From positions 28,820 through 92,819 of the forward strand of contig WRPG01000009.1 of NCBI GenBank assembly GCA_009773355.1: 64,000 bases of DNA, in the 5' to 3' direction. Of this stretch, positions 30,901 through 39,100 are shown one piece after another. How positions within the stretch are numbered: the first letter of the stretch is position 1; each line of letters begins with the position of its first letter. The notes under the pieces are model-generated. The model was not told the origin of the DNA. It was given only the letters and a program-made list of their open reading frames with translations, and did no database searches. The DNA is from Limisphaerales bacterium (lineage in GTDB: Bacteria > Verrucomicrobiota > Verrucomicrobiia > Limisphaerales > SXTU01). The translations under genes and the position numbers were made by a program.

Positions 30901-32724
30901 ATCTCCGCTCCCGAACGCATAGAAAACATTTGAGCACGCATTGAAGGTGCTGTTTTCCACCAAAATCGGTTGCTGGTAATTGTCCCCAACCACAGCGTAG
31001 GTGGTGTTGGCGATCAGCGAGTTGAGCACTTTCATGCCTGCGTTCCCACCCCACAGGCCGACGAAGCAATTCATCACTTGGATGTTACGGAAGGTCAGCA
31101 AACCCCGGTAATTGGCGGCGACCGCGTAATTGGCGTAAGCAAATCGCATATGCTCCAATGTCAACGGTTCAGTCGTCACAATGTTGAAGCACATCGCTCC
31201 GTGGTAGTAGTTCGTTGGATTCCCAGTGGAGCCTGAGATGGTTTCGCCCACGGTGTCGTCGTCTCGGATGGTAAAGACTGCCGGCCGATACTCGCTCGTC
31301 TTTAGAAGCAACGGCCCATGGAATAGAAGATATGATGTGTTTGTCGGCGAGTATTTCACAACGGCTCCGCCTTCAATCGTCGTCGTTCCGTTCAGCGTCA
31401 CGTCTCCGCTGACATAGTAAGTCGTGTCGCCTTGAAAGGTGAAATTGGTGAGCGTCCCCCCAAGATTGTAATCCACCACCAGCCCCGGACCGGACAACGG
31501 GAGCGAGGCCACCTGCATCCGGCCGCGAAAATTCGGCAGTTCGCGCTGGGGAGGCGCACACGTCGCCAGCAGCCGTTCCAGCTTCATGACGGGCCGGCGG
31601 TTCCACGCCTGCGGCCGGCGGGGCAACTGCGGCAGGAAGGGCTGCAAGTCGGGATACTCAACCGCCTCCAGAAGGAATACTCGTCCTCCCTGCTTGAGCC
31701 AGCGCTTGCCCACGGGCACCGAGCTGTCCGACTTGCCCGGCAACAAGTTTCCCTGCTCGCCCAGCTGAAAGGCCCGGCCCGGCCCCATTTTCATCGCGCC
31801 AAACTCCAGGGTCTCGTCCTGCAAGCCGTCCACTTCGCGCCCGTTCACGAGCTTCTTCTTGAGGACATCGACCTTGCGGGCGGGTTCCGGTGCATCCAAA
31901 AACTCCGTCATCACCACCAGTTGCGAGCTAACTGGGTCCAGCCCGAAATCAGCGGGATTGGGCGGGCGCTCCCGCAGGATGACATCCTGTTCGATGCCGC
32001 TAAGCCGGTAGGTATAGCGCAAATCTGCTTTCAGTTCCTTGAACGCGTCCGCATACACCACCTCGTTGGGTGGGTGGATGGCTCCCGGGCTGTTCTTGAG
32101 ACTGGAGATTTGAACCGACCTTCCGGTGGTGGTTTCAAGGTAGAACAGGCCCAGCACATGACTCCTCAACCGTTTGCCGTCGGGCGTGTTGACTTCGAGA
32201 AAACCGGCGCGGTTCGCGTTGGCCCCGAAGTTGACCTGATGAGATCCGCTCTTCGCCTCCGCCCCGCCGGGAGCCAGCTCGATGAGCGCTCGGGCCGGAA
32301 CCCATTGCCCGGCGTCCAGCCGGTTCACGCCCGTGGCAAGCTCGACGTAGGAGTTGGTGCGCACTTCCCGCCGCCCGACTGCGTTGGTCAACGTGCGGTA
32401 GGTTTCCCAACGGTTGTGATGCGCCCCGCGTTCAACCACCTGTGGGATCGCCGGCGGAGGCGAGGCTGTCCGCTCCTGCTCGGCGAGAAAATCCTCCACC
32501 TGTTTCTGCCGCTGCGCGCGAAGCGCCGGATCCACGCCGGAGGTATTGCCCTGCCCCGGCGGCGGCGCTCCCACTCCATTGGCCCTGGCACCATCCGGCG
32601 TCCGTGTGGGCCCGCCCGAAGCGGCGGCCCCGAGCGCGCCGCCGAGTGGAAGCAGGAGCACCAGCGTTCCCGCAAGCGCCACGGCGCGCTCCCGCATCCG
32701 TTGGAGGGGCAAGAATCCATTCAT
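15991..32724 (-). CDS. Giant secreted surface protein: beta-helix, LamG, ~30 Ig-like repeats, TSP3 repeats
   Basis: The start is set at ATG 32722-32724 (MNGFLPLQRM). It has a GGAGGAAG ribosome site nine bases upstream and directly precedes a signal peptide (VALAGTLVLLLPLGGALGAA). This gives 5,577 residues. In order: an unassigned N-terminus to about 420; right-handed beta-helix-like repeats (about 425-1010); calcium-binding TSP3-type DxDGDG segments (about 1025-1100); one LamG domain (about 1120-1315); a unique region; about 30 tandem bacterial Ig-like domains (about 1570-4350), each with a VEFF.GTNSLG and TATD.LG..TTSA pattern; a chitobiase-like C-terminal module (SPASGLY); four LamG domains separated by DSDYDG segments (about 4460-5480); and final DSDGDGL repeats. 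It is probably an adhesin or matrix protein. I see no sortase motif or autotransporter barrel. Confidence 0.9.
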   Translation of the reverse strand: MNGFLPLQRMRERAVALAGTLVLLLPLGGALGAAASGGPTRTPDGARANGVGAPPPGQGNTSGVDPALRAQRQKQVEDFLAEQERTASPPPAIPQVVERGAHHNRWETYRTLTNAVGRREVRTNSYVELATGVNRLDAGQWVPARALIELAPGGAEAKSGSHQVNFGANANRAGFLEVNTPDGKRLRSHVLGLFYLETTTGRSVQISSLKNSPGAIHPPNEVVYADAFKELKADLRYTYRLSGIEQDVILRERPPNPADFGLDPVSSQLVVMTEFLDAPEPARKVDVLKKKLVNGREVDGLQDETLEFGAMKMGPGRAFQLGEQGNLLPGKSDSSVPVGKRWLKQGGRVFLLEAVEYPDLQPFLPQLPRRPQAWNRRPVMKLERLLATCAPPQRELPNFRGRMQVASLPLSGPGLVVDYNLGGTLTNFTFQGDTTYYVSGDVTLNGTTTIEGGAVVKYSPTNTSYLLFHGPLLLKTSEYRPAVFTIRDDDTVGETISGSTGNPTNYYHGAMCFNIVTTEPLTLEHMRFAYANYAVAANYRGLLTFRNIQVMNCFVGLWGGNAGMKVLNSLIANTTYAVVGDNYQQPILVENSTFNACSNVFYAFGSGDVRATNNIFASVTTYGSYSNLTANYNGIYDSPALSQANGFTATSNPFQIMGGGGYYLPTNSAWRNVGSAAIDPLTTAAIQQRTTEPPLLVSGWINTNAVFGKRVERDVDTPDLGYHYAALDYVFAATAPNTGIGVTIQPGVSVGVVNPYTNYAYYGIYINPNAGLNRWESAGLPTERNRLVMFNAVQESASTFWNQNIDALIVSSGSGTLSGGCRFTDFVVMGTTNIGVFRDYSSYPDDSFRFEHCHFQGGRLEVKGHTIEYHSCLFDRTTVSGTSWGANTFRNCTFIGGSASFSYFAWWGGVSVYDSLFDGTAVSGTPTAHGWNGYTTNSGSFTRLSPAQTNDVLVDQAGFVAGPLGSYYLTNGNAIVNAGSQTAAAAGLYHFTTATNQVKETNSTVDIGYHYVALNTNGLPLDTDGDGLPDHFEDRNGNGTVDAGETSWLLWSTAGNGLSDAYSDLDYDGVWAIDEHLDGTDPTDPNSYVLRPRRLGLWRFHDTNWLGEQGQVPLFTTNAQNIISWSGRGLQVGTNDSWRFLTYRDVETNGSPNINLREGSVRFWFKPNWASTNASGTGPGTWGRLVSVGWFTYDGSVGFWDLQFHPEGNQITFNGFDGQTNYGVGYLAANISFHSNQWHQITLTYSPSSSALYIDGQLVQTGSGITAWPNASMRATTGFSIGNDYYGGQTVNGQFRDFETFNYPLAASEIAKPLALGAGTFLSGGQFQLQVGGGISGSNWTVQASSDLLNWTAVTNITATGGNVTVVDAGATNYPYRFYRARNGCDRSVNVFGYLRKTVPTGDSMISIPFNGANNGVPSHFSSAPPGSSVFKYNPASGGFESASYAFGTWSGNLTLNPGEGVSFRNSQTNATTLTFIGEIPEGHIVTPIGTNFGIYGSAVPLGGRLEAVLGLPVASALRLDFWNNATTNYSVYQYYSGLGWFPSAPPSVAVGDAFWVSGFPQGTNWVQDFFPPVAIASPYDNTVFLQPTNLTLTASVTNECQVAQVNYYSGTNWLGAAATSPYTLVWSNALAGIHYLTARATDLLGNISTSRVVEILVDPQPTVTLIAPAANALIPHGNAVSLTASATNFYAAISNVAYYVSNGTSNTLIGTTSVGPSYMLTWWGSSNATTITNWLTARATDIHGAMGTSAPVTILLDKRPNITLTSPTNGTVVTAPGNLTLNATATDADGTIQSVDFYANGTLLAHIPALPGTNYSFPWMNIPAGTNVVTAVATDNLSLTSTSAPVTVTIDVPPTLAFVSPGSNGMVYAAPATIPVTVTATDPDGQVARLAFYHGPGTNAASATNSLGVVTNTAPYTNTFSVSWTNNTVGNYVIRVVATDNLGVTTTVTRTIQVAVPPAVALTSPASGAVYALPAGVPLVAVATSTNGVDRVEFLAGTTVVGTVTNAPYEFTWNSPATGTNTFSARVTDRLGLVATSTSATNVVVEPNWTVSLATSANGLVAVAPTNVTLTASVVSNLMGIVQVEFFVNGTNSLGVDTSSPYGVVWTNATAGTNWLITARATNLGGIVRTSAPVTLVVDAPTTVSLTGVTNDAIVRWAASLPLTAVATNTLVGIQQVEFFQGLTSTGVTNSLGVSTNTGNPYGINWASAPAGTNYLTAVASNRLGVVTTAAVVRVVVDVPPTVALTSPTNSQMFTPAPATITVTGVCASPNGTVTNVAIFQGTGTNNLLVNLASPGTNFSHAWSNVVGGIYLFRAVATDNLGVSTESAWVTNVVVNGAVTVAITNPASGAVYVPPTLVVVGISATDPENSITNVTLKAGTNVLAVWGNGPCSYTWTNAPLGTNILRAEATDGYGVTSVSAEVTVIVEHRPWVTLVSPTNNAVLVTPVSPALVVQAGTTNGVGVAQVEFFSGTNSLGVVTNNAPYTNTAFALTWTNPAVGAYALTALATDRLGVTATSAVANVIVDTPWSVSLTTPTNGTVLTTATVSLEAVVANHVAAVTNVEFFLGTNSQGTSASSGNPYAFVCTNLVVGTNSLWAVARNDLGRSATSAVRQVIRDRVPEVTLVLPVAGAVIPHGSTFQLAVAITNTFGTVTNVTYYASNSSGGITIGSTATAPDFARFWTATNAAAGTNWLRAVAVDAFGVTGTSASVPIILNKSPVVAMTDPTGGLYVPPQTVPLGATAVDEDGWIGRIEFYREATPSAILLRAVTNTNPAATNFTFAWTNAPVGVFRLYAKAVDDRGAIRQSGYLTVTNDTPPVVAFVSPGSDGAVYAIPATIPVTVTATDADGQATQVVFSYGVGTNAAGVTNWIGLGVVTNAPYSVTWTNNSVGNYVLKAVATDNLGVTTTATRTVRLAVAPTVALTSPVNGSVYVLPADLPLTAVGASTNGLGRVEFLAGTNVVGVVTNAAPYTNTVFALSWTNALVGTNALVGTNQLSARVTDRLGLVATSTNAVSVVVEPAWGVDVTAPVSGTIVVAPTDVTLTAGVFSNLVGIAQVEFFLNGTTSLGAASSSPYALTWTNAAVGTNAITARATDLLGIVRTSATVQLIVDAPTTISLTGLTNDTIVRWAASLPLTAVATNTLVGIQQVEFFQGLSGAGLTNSLGVSTNPGSPYGINWTNAPAGTNYLTAVATDRLGVAATAAVVRVVVDVPPTVTLTSPTNSQMFTPAPATITITGECASPNGTVTNVAVYQGATLLANLTSPGTNFSYAWSNVVGGVYALRAVATDNLGVSTDSVWVTNVVVNGAVTVAITNLTNWTAVVLGTAIPVGITATDPENSITNVTLTAGTNVLATWTSGPYEFIWNDAPVGTNILRAQATDSYGVSGAAEVNVVVASRPWVTWKEPINTTNSVYVTPVSPRLEVQAGTTNGVGIAQVEFFAGTNSLGVVPNAEPYTNTAFALTWTNPAVGAYALTALATDRLGVTATSAVANVIVDALPSVVLTHPATNLALPAPASVTLTAEADGNYGTVTNVQFYAGSTLLGTGTANGTTYSFTWSNVPAGTNSLTARATDDHGVTATSASVTLIVNALPQVSLTSPTNGTVVLAGTDLGLTATATSQIGLTQVEFLLGTNSLGVATNTGSPYTLAWTNVPVGTNYLTVLATDNLQMTSTSAVVMVIGDPVMTVAITAPTNGTAVAAPASVVLSATASNSLVGIQQVEFFRGTNSLGVVTASPYTLTWNNAAVGTNSITARATDVLGMSKNSDPVTLIVGTRPAIVFHQPVNNTVFLAPANVTNQITAGSGVGVTQVELFQGVGTTVAGATNLLAVLTNAPPYTNTAFSFVWPDVGTNVYSLFVRATDTLGLTGTAAVTNLVVEHPPTVTLTGPASGQVFTPAPATIPLSATASGNFGSIASVQFFNGNALIGPGSTTNGSSFTFTWTPVAAGTNYVTARARDIYGVMSTSAVAQIIVAIPPTVQITAPAVNAVYQAPAEIPINVTASGTVGIVQVEFFHGTNLLQVVTNAAPFSNTAFGMVWTNVGTNVHQITARATDVLGVSGTSAITPVVVDIPPSVTMVSPTNGTVLAAPANVTLTASATGNFGSVTNVDFYSGSAFLGQGVFTNGAYTRTLLLQGGEYHLTAVAFDSWGLGATSAPVTLVMDAPTVVSVTEPPAGSVFLSPAAFTVSASATNSNTNGTIQQVSFYDGTNLLATVTNPPYSLIYSNAPLGYRSLTARALDGLGLEWSSPTVQVIVDTPPSVALTNPVPPTTITTLDMLTLGATAASSAVSIARVEFYQGTNYLGTAAGSPYAVAWRSGSVGSFDFTAVAVDSVGVKATSAVVTVSVILPTAPVPVVSPASGLYSNAVSVTITGGPLGAGYRYSVDGGVTWLDYVNGVSLQSLITNTVILAKTICPGYYDSAVTVVVYTFPDSDGDGLTDAHEHLIGTDPLQPDTDNDGRSDQQELVDGTNPLDPASVTLVRLAAWPFVGTNWLAGERGQLPLVASNAAYTPGFSAGAVRINSTNAARLAYRDVEADGTANLNVRNGTIRFWFRPDWDMYYSQPAQPGRLIELGTRGGENPEGWWALHFDEQGLLHFTTQSAGGEEREHFPWGVWMPTWSSYSYGGWMQFTLTYSPTNILLYGNGSLLAEGDSGVDGYPDFAVRHAHGFSLGSDRFGGQQAQGSFELVETYNHPLDADAVYTRFTQEAVHLAKLDSDYDGIPDQAEMYWYGTDPADAASTYPVRLAYWQFSDTNWVVNHDWGWNYWYGTEFAPLVATNLESVLSWDGSALSVAGGAVATRLAYRDAEEDGNPNINLRNGTVRFWFRPNWASASAGGAGPGVEASLVEVGADDASTDFGVWRVFVSADGNTLGFLSRSNSLTTNTTSFSVPVSWQSGVWHQVVLSYGPTNQDLFVDAQLLATQTNAMCYPDLGVRRAYGIHLGGDHLGGRLAGGWFDNLETFNYPMDTNQVAQDYAAQLQAASLVDSDYDGLSDAAELQNGSDPLNPDSVPPLRLGYWSFNDEWQWVGDRGQWPWMPYAQAIPTMRTNGVRINATMYGYGVLGYYETEADGIANINCRKGTVSFWFKPDWDTASAANPEGGPGHEGQLFSLGSRDTNLLACWWGVSLNAQGNLLTFSAQTNGEAATFLSAPIQWQSNRWYHLALAYSPTGSALYVNGQIATNGAGVSLYPDAATRQSYGLLMGDAAEGGQSADGVFDELETYNYPLSAAAVGQAYTNALASMALVDSDYDGRNDAQELADGTDSVNPDSVLPVKLATWHFDAGYTGAQGQSPLFQTNTSLATSWNTKALLITGTNIAQLAYRCEETNGRANLNLRSGSICFWFKPNWASTTSGGTGPGCEARLIEVGRRIPESTNEWWSLYTDTNGTQLTFEAQGSGQSPAVYFTRPIGWQSNQWHLVCLTYTPTNSQLYLDGVAAVTEGYGISAWPEIGVRAATGFRVGSDWEGANWAGGQFDELETYNYPLTEAEVSASLLTNSPYDSDGDGLSNYQEALFGTNPSLIDSDGDGLDDGVEYLMSSSWSSPSSSVTPAVYPEPQYIILFTPLEDPWGVGSGRGRPNRAPGVDR
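22241..28010. repeat. Higher-order tandem duplication (~2.9 kb) inside the giant surface gene
   Basis: The segment starting at 22241 (tcgacgatgacattggcgac) reappears almost unchanged at 25148, an offset of 2,907 bp or 969 codons. Matching pairs continue in the same order at roughly the same offset: gtgaacatctggctgtt near 23046 and 25957; the Arg/Thr repeat near 23100 and 26008; caccgtcaccgggatcgtcg near 24200 and 27105. About ten Ig-like domains were therefore copied as one block. The end at 28010 is approximate. Confidence 0.75.
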
Positions 32725-33150
32725 AGGCGGCTTCCTCCGGGCGCACTCGGTGCCCGACAAAATTCCTTCCGACTGGCGCTGATTAAGTTTTTCCGACAGC
32801 AAAAGGCCCGGTTCCCGAATCAAGGCGTTTGGCTATGCCGTCTTTGTGAACCTCCTGCCCCGCCCGAGTCAAAGAAAAGTTATTCACATTCCGCTTGTTC
32901 ACCCGGTCGTCACAATTGCGGGTTGATTATGACGATTCGTGGGACATCTGCGGTCCGAGTTGCTGAGGCCCGGTGGTTTCCCTGTCGGACGAGACGCCTG
33001 AACGACTTGATCCGGCCTGCGGCACGTCGGGCAACCCACCCGGGGGATTCTTGGAAGGCCAGTCCAGCGGGACACGCCCGGGCCTCCGTTCAGCGCGTGC
33101 AATTCCCCGAGCAAGGCATCACATGATGCCAGCGCTTGCTTCCAGGGTGG
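32725..33150. other. Intergenic region without a supported gene
   Basis: These 426 bp lie upstream of the giant surface gene and downstream of the nuclease/TPR/PIN gene. They should carry the promoter for the surface-protein operon on the minus strand. Apart from the ribosome site at 32733-32741 I see no clear sigma-70 boxes or strong terminator, and no credible frame. Confidence 0.5.
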
Positions 33151-36100
33151 CTAACTCAGTGCCCGGAGCTCAAGTTGCAGCGGGATCCAGGCAGCTTGGC
33201 ACGCCACCGGAAGCTGAGTCGCCAAGTGGGTGAGTGACAGTTGGAATTCACTGGCGAGTGCGGGCCAGGCGCGGAGCATGGCTGCGGCATCGGAGAAAAA
33301 TGCAGCTGATGTCGCGGCCGGATCATCGGGGACCGCATTCAGATTCCAGCTGGTGGCCAAGAGAATTCCACCAAGCTGCTGCCACTTAGTCTCCGTGCCG
33401 GACTTGGCTGGGTCGGTTGTCAATCGCCTGGAGGCTTGACCCGCAAGCTCGACGATCTGTGCTCGGAAGCTGCGCTTCATGTCCTCATCCCCCAAAGCAG
33501 CGGCGTATTGGCCCGTCAGCATGACCAGTTCCCGCAGGTTTGAGTGGGTTTCAATTTCAGCGGCCAAGTTTATCTTGGACAACGCGCCCAGCAGCAGGCT
33601 TCTTTCGCCATCACCAACATTGTCAGCTCCACAAAGGAACTCGACGAACGCCCAGAGTCCGGCGTCGGCCGGGCGTTGCTGCAACTGGTCGAGCGTAGCC
33701 TGCAAACTTGCCTCCGCCTCCAAATCAAAGTGCTTCTTGAATGAGTCCACACTCAGCAATCGCGGAAGGAAGTCTTCACGCGGCCTGGCAAGAAAGGATC
33801 CCAACTGATTTGGCTGCCGGGCGACTGGTCGCCAAAGGGACGGGCTGCCCGCGAGCTTTCTGCCCTGGCGCTCCAGCGCCAACGCGAGCGATTCTCGCAC
33901 GCCGCTCCTTAGGACGAGATCCTCCGCGGCGCCCTCGAAGAGAAAGGCCAGCCCGCGAAGCATCACCCCTCCTTGATCCACATTTCGTGGGTGGCAAACG
34001 TCACGCGTGAACGGCGTGGCTATCCCGGCACAATCAGCGTCAATCCCACGACTGTGCTCCGCAAACCATTCAGCCAGTTCGCCCGGTGTTCCTCCACCAG
34101 CGAAGACAGCCTGTAGTTGTGCCGCATGGGTCCACACGGCGCGAAGCCTTGCATCTGAAGGCCACCCACGGACCGCCTCCATCCAGCTGAACCGTTGGTG
34201 AACCCAGCGCAAGATCGCCGCAAGCGCCTTGGCCTCACCGCCACCTCTTTCAGGGTCGCAAACTGAGTCCACCAGGCCTTGCGCCCGTTCGATGCCCTGA
34301 TCGGCTTCCATCGAACCCCGAATCCACAAGCGTCCAAGGTGCAACTTTTGGATGAAGCTGGTGAGTTTGCGGGTGAGGTCATCGAGCAACTTTCCACGAC
34401 CCCCGCTGGTTAACGCGTCGAATTCCACGAGGACAGCGGACGACAGAGCGCAGGGCAGGCACGACAGCCGGCAAATGGTCTCCTCCAGCCCCTCGTTGGC
34501 AAGCAGCCGGATCGCCGGATCCGGGAGCTGACCAGAATCAACTGCCGCACCCGAAGTTGGGTGGCGGACGAACCGGAGCAACGGCTCGACGGAGTCGGGG
34601 ATGAGTTCATCTATCCCAAGACTCTCATTCTGGCGGAATCTCCTGCGCAGCCGGGCGTAGAAGTTCGCCATCGAACTGTCGCGAAAGGTGTCAAGCAAGG
34701 CGACGCGATCCGCCGGACGCCTTTCCGCAACGATCCTCTCAATGGCCTGTTCCCGTGGTTCGGCATCAAGGTCAAACCACCGGGGATGCGCACGCAGAAG
34801 ATGTCGGCGACGCTCTATTTGCGGGTGAAACAAATCAAGCACCGGAAGTTTCAGGTTTCCGTCCTTGCCGACTCGCAGTGCGTTCGGACGCGGACCACGC
34901 GAAAAGCGCAGCCTGTTCTTACCATCCGCCGTGACCAGCGTGGCTCCGCCGCGTTCGACGGTTCGTTCGACGGCCGCCCAGAATTCGGCCTGCGTGAATT
35001 TCAGCCCGGCCACTTCGACACCGGACGTCTGGGCTTGTAGTCCCCATCGCTCCAGGCATTCGTCTGACAGGTTCATCTCCGCCAGCAGCTCCGCAGGCAA
35101 ATCCGTGACGAGCTTGCCAATCAAGAGTCGCAACGCCACTGCCTCAAGACTGTGGTCTCCGTGCCTTTTTCGAGCTTCGTCGATGCTCTCATTGGCCACC
35201 GACATTGAACTTACAAAGTTTCGGGCAACGGCTTCACTCAGCCGTGGCGTGTTCTGTAGCGCCGGGGTCAACGCGCGGCTGGTGAGCCAGTTGAAGAAAC
35301 TGGCGCGAGCACCCTCCCGCTCCGCGCGCTTTCCGACCAGTTGCAGGCCGTGCGTGTAGAGCATGCCAATCGTCATCCCGAGCGCATGCAAATCCGACTC
35401 GGCGGTCTGGGAGGACTTGAAGCATTGGCGGAGGATGCGCAGGTCCACGAACAGGTTGTTCCACAGCCAGTCTGCCCGTGCGGTTATGTTGTGCAACGGC
35501 TCCTCACCCGCCCACAGGTCGCCCAGCGCGCCAGTGACCGCGCGGTAGCAAACTAGGGGAAGCTCCATCTCGCGCAACTGCCACTGGCCATGCGCGTTGA
35601 CGGTCGCTGCCTGCAATCGGTCGCGGTCCAGCAACATTGACGCGACCGATCGTCGCAGGGTGCGCAAAGCAGGTGTCTCCTCAAGTCCAGTGTCCCGAAC
35701 GGGTGCCCGACGAACGTGATGCAAAATCTCCGCCGCAGTCGGTGGAAGATACCGTGCATTCGCAGCGCGCAGTCTGCTCCACCAGTCAAAAAGAACTTGA
35801 TCGCCGATGGTGCCCTGATTGCGAAAGTGGTGCAGCAGGTCGGTGACGCCGATGATGGGTGACTTGCCGATGCGCCGGTGTGCCTGAATGAAGCGATCAT
35901 CGCAGCAGACCGGTGCCCCGACCGTTTCGCCAAAATGTATGGCGTCCAACAGGCACAGCTCCTCCGGCGTGGCGACGGAGCGGCCTGCTTGCAGGCCACG
36001 CGGAGAGGGGTGCAGGTGGGGGACGTATTTTCCGGTGCCCTGGCCAGCCGACAGGCGCTGCAACAATTGCTCGACCCGCACGCGCAGCCGGTCGTTCTTG

Positions 36101-39100
36101 CCGACCCAATCCAGCTCGCGTCTCAACTCAAGCGCCTCCGCCGCGTCAATGAACACATGGCAATGCGCCGCCAGGCGGCCCAGGATATTCGAAGCGGCGA
36201 GCTGGGCCGCTATGCCGTGTTCGAGATACACCGGCATTCCCGCGCGCACAACGAAATCGGGCGGCGGAGTTGGGGCATCACCCACCGACGGAGGCGGGGA
36301 AGGATCGCTGCTCGGGAGCAGACCCGCCGCCGCCATCGCCACTCGCAACTCCCGCTCTCCGCACACCCACTTCCGATCCTCCGGCGGCAAGCTGACCGGT
36401 CGCAGTGGAGGCACGTTGCTCATCAAGGGGAGGTGTTCGACCAGCACGCCTTCGTGCGTCCGACACCATTCCAGCAACGCGCACCACGGCTTGCCCATCA
36501 ACTTACCCACTTCGGCGTCACGAGGGCCCGGCAAATCACCCGGCTTGAGCGGCTTCAACTGGCCGGCGTCCAGCAACGCCAGCACAGCTCGCTTGGCGGT
36601 CAACAAACCCGGCTGATGGTGCGTGAGTTTGTCGAGATCGGAGGCCAGCGCCCCGGTGAGATGACCTGACACGGCGATAGTCTCGAAGTTCTGCTCGACC
36701 AAATCCAACAGGCCAAGGCCCTGAAACAGCAGAATGCTCGTCACATCCAGAAAGATGCGCTTTTCCTGTGCCGGAATGGGCACGGGGACTTGAGTCGCCC
36801 TTCCTCCGTGTCGGATCAGCACCGGCTGTCGCAGATGTGGGTTCTCAGCAATGGGGTTGTCCGCAGTTGCCTCCAAAAAGATTCGGACCAGCACCCAGCC
36901 AAGTTGTCCCGACATCAGATGGACCGGGATCATCCCTTGGGAATACTGGTCGGCAACCTTCTGCGCATCCTCGTTGGCGGCACGGATCAACTCGATGGTT
37001 TGCTCGAAGTTGAGCGCCTTGATCGGTGCCTTGCCCGACTCCACCAAAGCCGGAAGCTCCCTTAACAGACCCGCAGCCTTCGATTCCGTGCCAAGCTGGT
37101 AGGACTGAAACGCCGCAACCGCCTTCAGGACTGGATCATCCCCGATCTTCCCGACCGCTTTCTCCCATAGCTTGGCAGCAAGCTCGGGATCCTTGAGTCG
37201 AACCACCGGTGCAACTTGAAGCAGAAAATCGGGAGGCGCTTCTGGCATTTCGAGGAACTTCCGGGCAGTGAGTGCGCTGGCGGGCAAGTCTCCCTTGGCC
37301 TGCTGCAAGCGGAACAGCTGGGCGAGGCTGGCGAACTCAGGTTTCTCGTGTGCGAGGTTTTCCAGCTCGTTGATGGCCCTCGGAACGTCGCCTGCCTGCC
37401 GCAGGCACTCAGCCAGCATCCTGCGCAAGTCCGCCGGGAGCCGCCCTCCGGCGCATATCGCCCCGTGTTTATCTATCAATCCACGGGCCGCCTCGAACCG
37501 ATGGCAGTTGAACGCCGCCTGCACACCGAGCCGCAGCACGCCTTCGGTTGGCACGGCGGCCACCAGGTGTTCAGCGTGATCGGCGATGAACGCCCAGTCG
37601 TCGGCCATGACCTTGGCTTCGCAGCAGCTCAGCAGCAGGCCGGCATCCTGGGTTGACTCGAATGCGGTTTGGAGGTGTGCGGCCAAGGCTCGCGTGTCCC
37701 TGGTCTTCGGTATCGCCGACCGCAGGATCACGGTTTCGAGCACGCGCCGGCGCTCGGCATCCGGTTCGCTCTCGGTGAGCTTCCTTGCTTCGTCAGCCTC
37801 ACCTCGCGCGCACAGGCATTGGGCCTTGTGCATCCTCCATGAGTGCATGGCACCCCAGGCGGCAAACCTCGGTTGGGCTTCGTCCAGCACGGCTTCGCCC
37901 GCCGCCAGCTCGCCGGAGTTGGCCAGCAGCGCGACCAGCGTTTCCATTTCTTCCCGTGTGGCTGTCGGCAGCTTGACCTGGTCGCGGAGCGCCTTGATGG
38001 AAGCGGCCCGGTCGAATTCGTAGCCACGCTCGGAGGCCCAAGTGACCACGGGAACACTTGCGGGAAACTCACGCAAAAGCGTCCGGGCCAGCTGCTGCGC
38101 CTCCTCTTGCCGCTCCGGCTCGTTCGCCAAACACGCCAACTCCCAGATCTGCAAGGACGCGCGCTCCCAGATGGGGACCAGCCCGCCCAGCTCCCGGAAC
38201 GTCGCCGCCGCCGACCGCCGGGCCGCCGCGCTGGCTGGATCGCGTTTCACCAGGATCCAATCGGGCGGCACCGGCCAAGTCAGATGGCCCCACGCCGCAA
38301 ACGAGGGCGCAATCGTCCCGGCGTAATCCACCATCGCCGCCGTGTGTCGCAAGCCAAAGCGGCCTGGCTTTCTTGCCAGCGCGCCTTGGATTTCGCTCCG
38401 GGCGGCCTCGACCTCACGATTGAGCAATAGCGCGAGCGCCCTGGCCTGCGCCGTCTCCGTGGTTGGTGCCGCCCCCGCAGGCGGCGCATTGGACTCGACG
38501 AGCACGTCGTCGGGGCGGCCTAGTTCGAGGAGCAATTCCAGCCGGATGTTCCACTCATCCACCGTGGATGCTGGCGTGAGCAGGTCAAGTGCTGCTTGGG
38601 CGCCAGCTGAATGCCGTAACAGCATCGCTTCCAGCGGACGCGTATTGGCGCTCGGACATGCGGATTTGGCAGCGCTGAGGAGCCGCTTGGCGGATTCGAT
38701 GTCATCGAGGACGTTGAGTGTCAGGCTGGCCTGGATCCGCAACGCCTTGGCGCGGATGTCCTCCGGCATTTCCACCCATGATGTGCGGCCTTGCAGGGCA
38801 ACAATTTGCTCCAGCGCCTGATCTCCTCTGCCCTGAGCGGCGAGTTCGCGGACTTCCTCCAGCTCTTTGCTTCGTTCACTGGCCAGATCGAGAACCAGCA
38901 ACCCTTGCCGCCGCACGATGGATGAGGTTCCTACGAAAGTTGCGGTGTCACCAGACGCGATTGCCGGGCCGCAGATTTCATGCACCCAGTGCTCGCTCTG
39001 CATGTGTGTCCAGACAACAAGCCGATGGGGGCGAAGTTCTTGATGCAGTTTGTGTGCGTCCCAGCACTCATAAAGCACGCCGAGTTTCTTGAACCGCCGG

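Noticed and set aside
31432..33126. A 564-codon plus-strand frame
   Set aside because: Most of it is antisense to the signal peptide and N-terminal region of the giant surface protein, and it lacks a start signal or domain.
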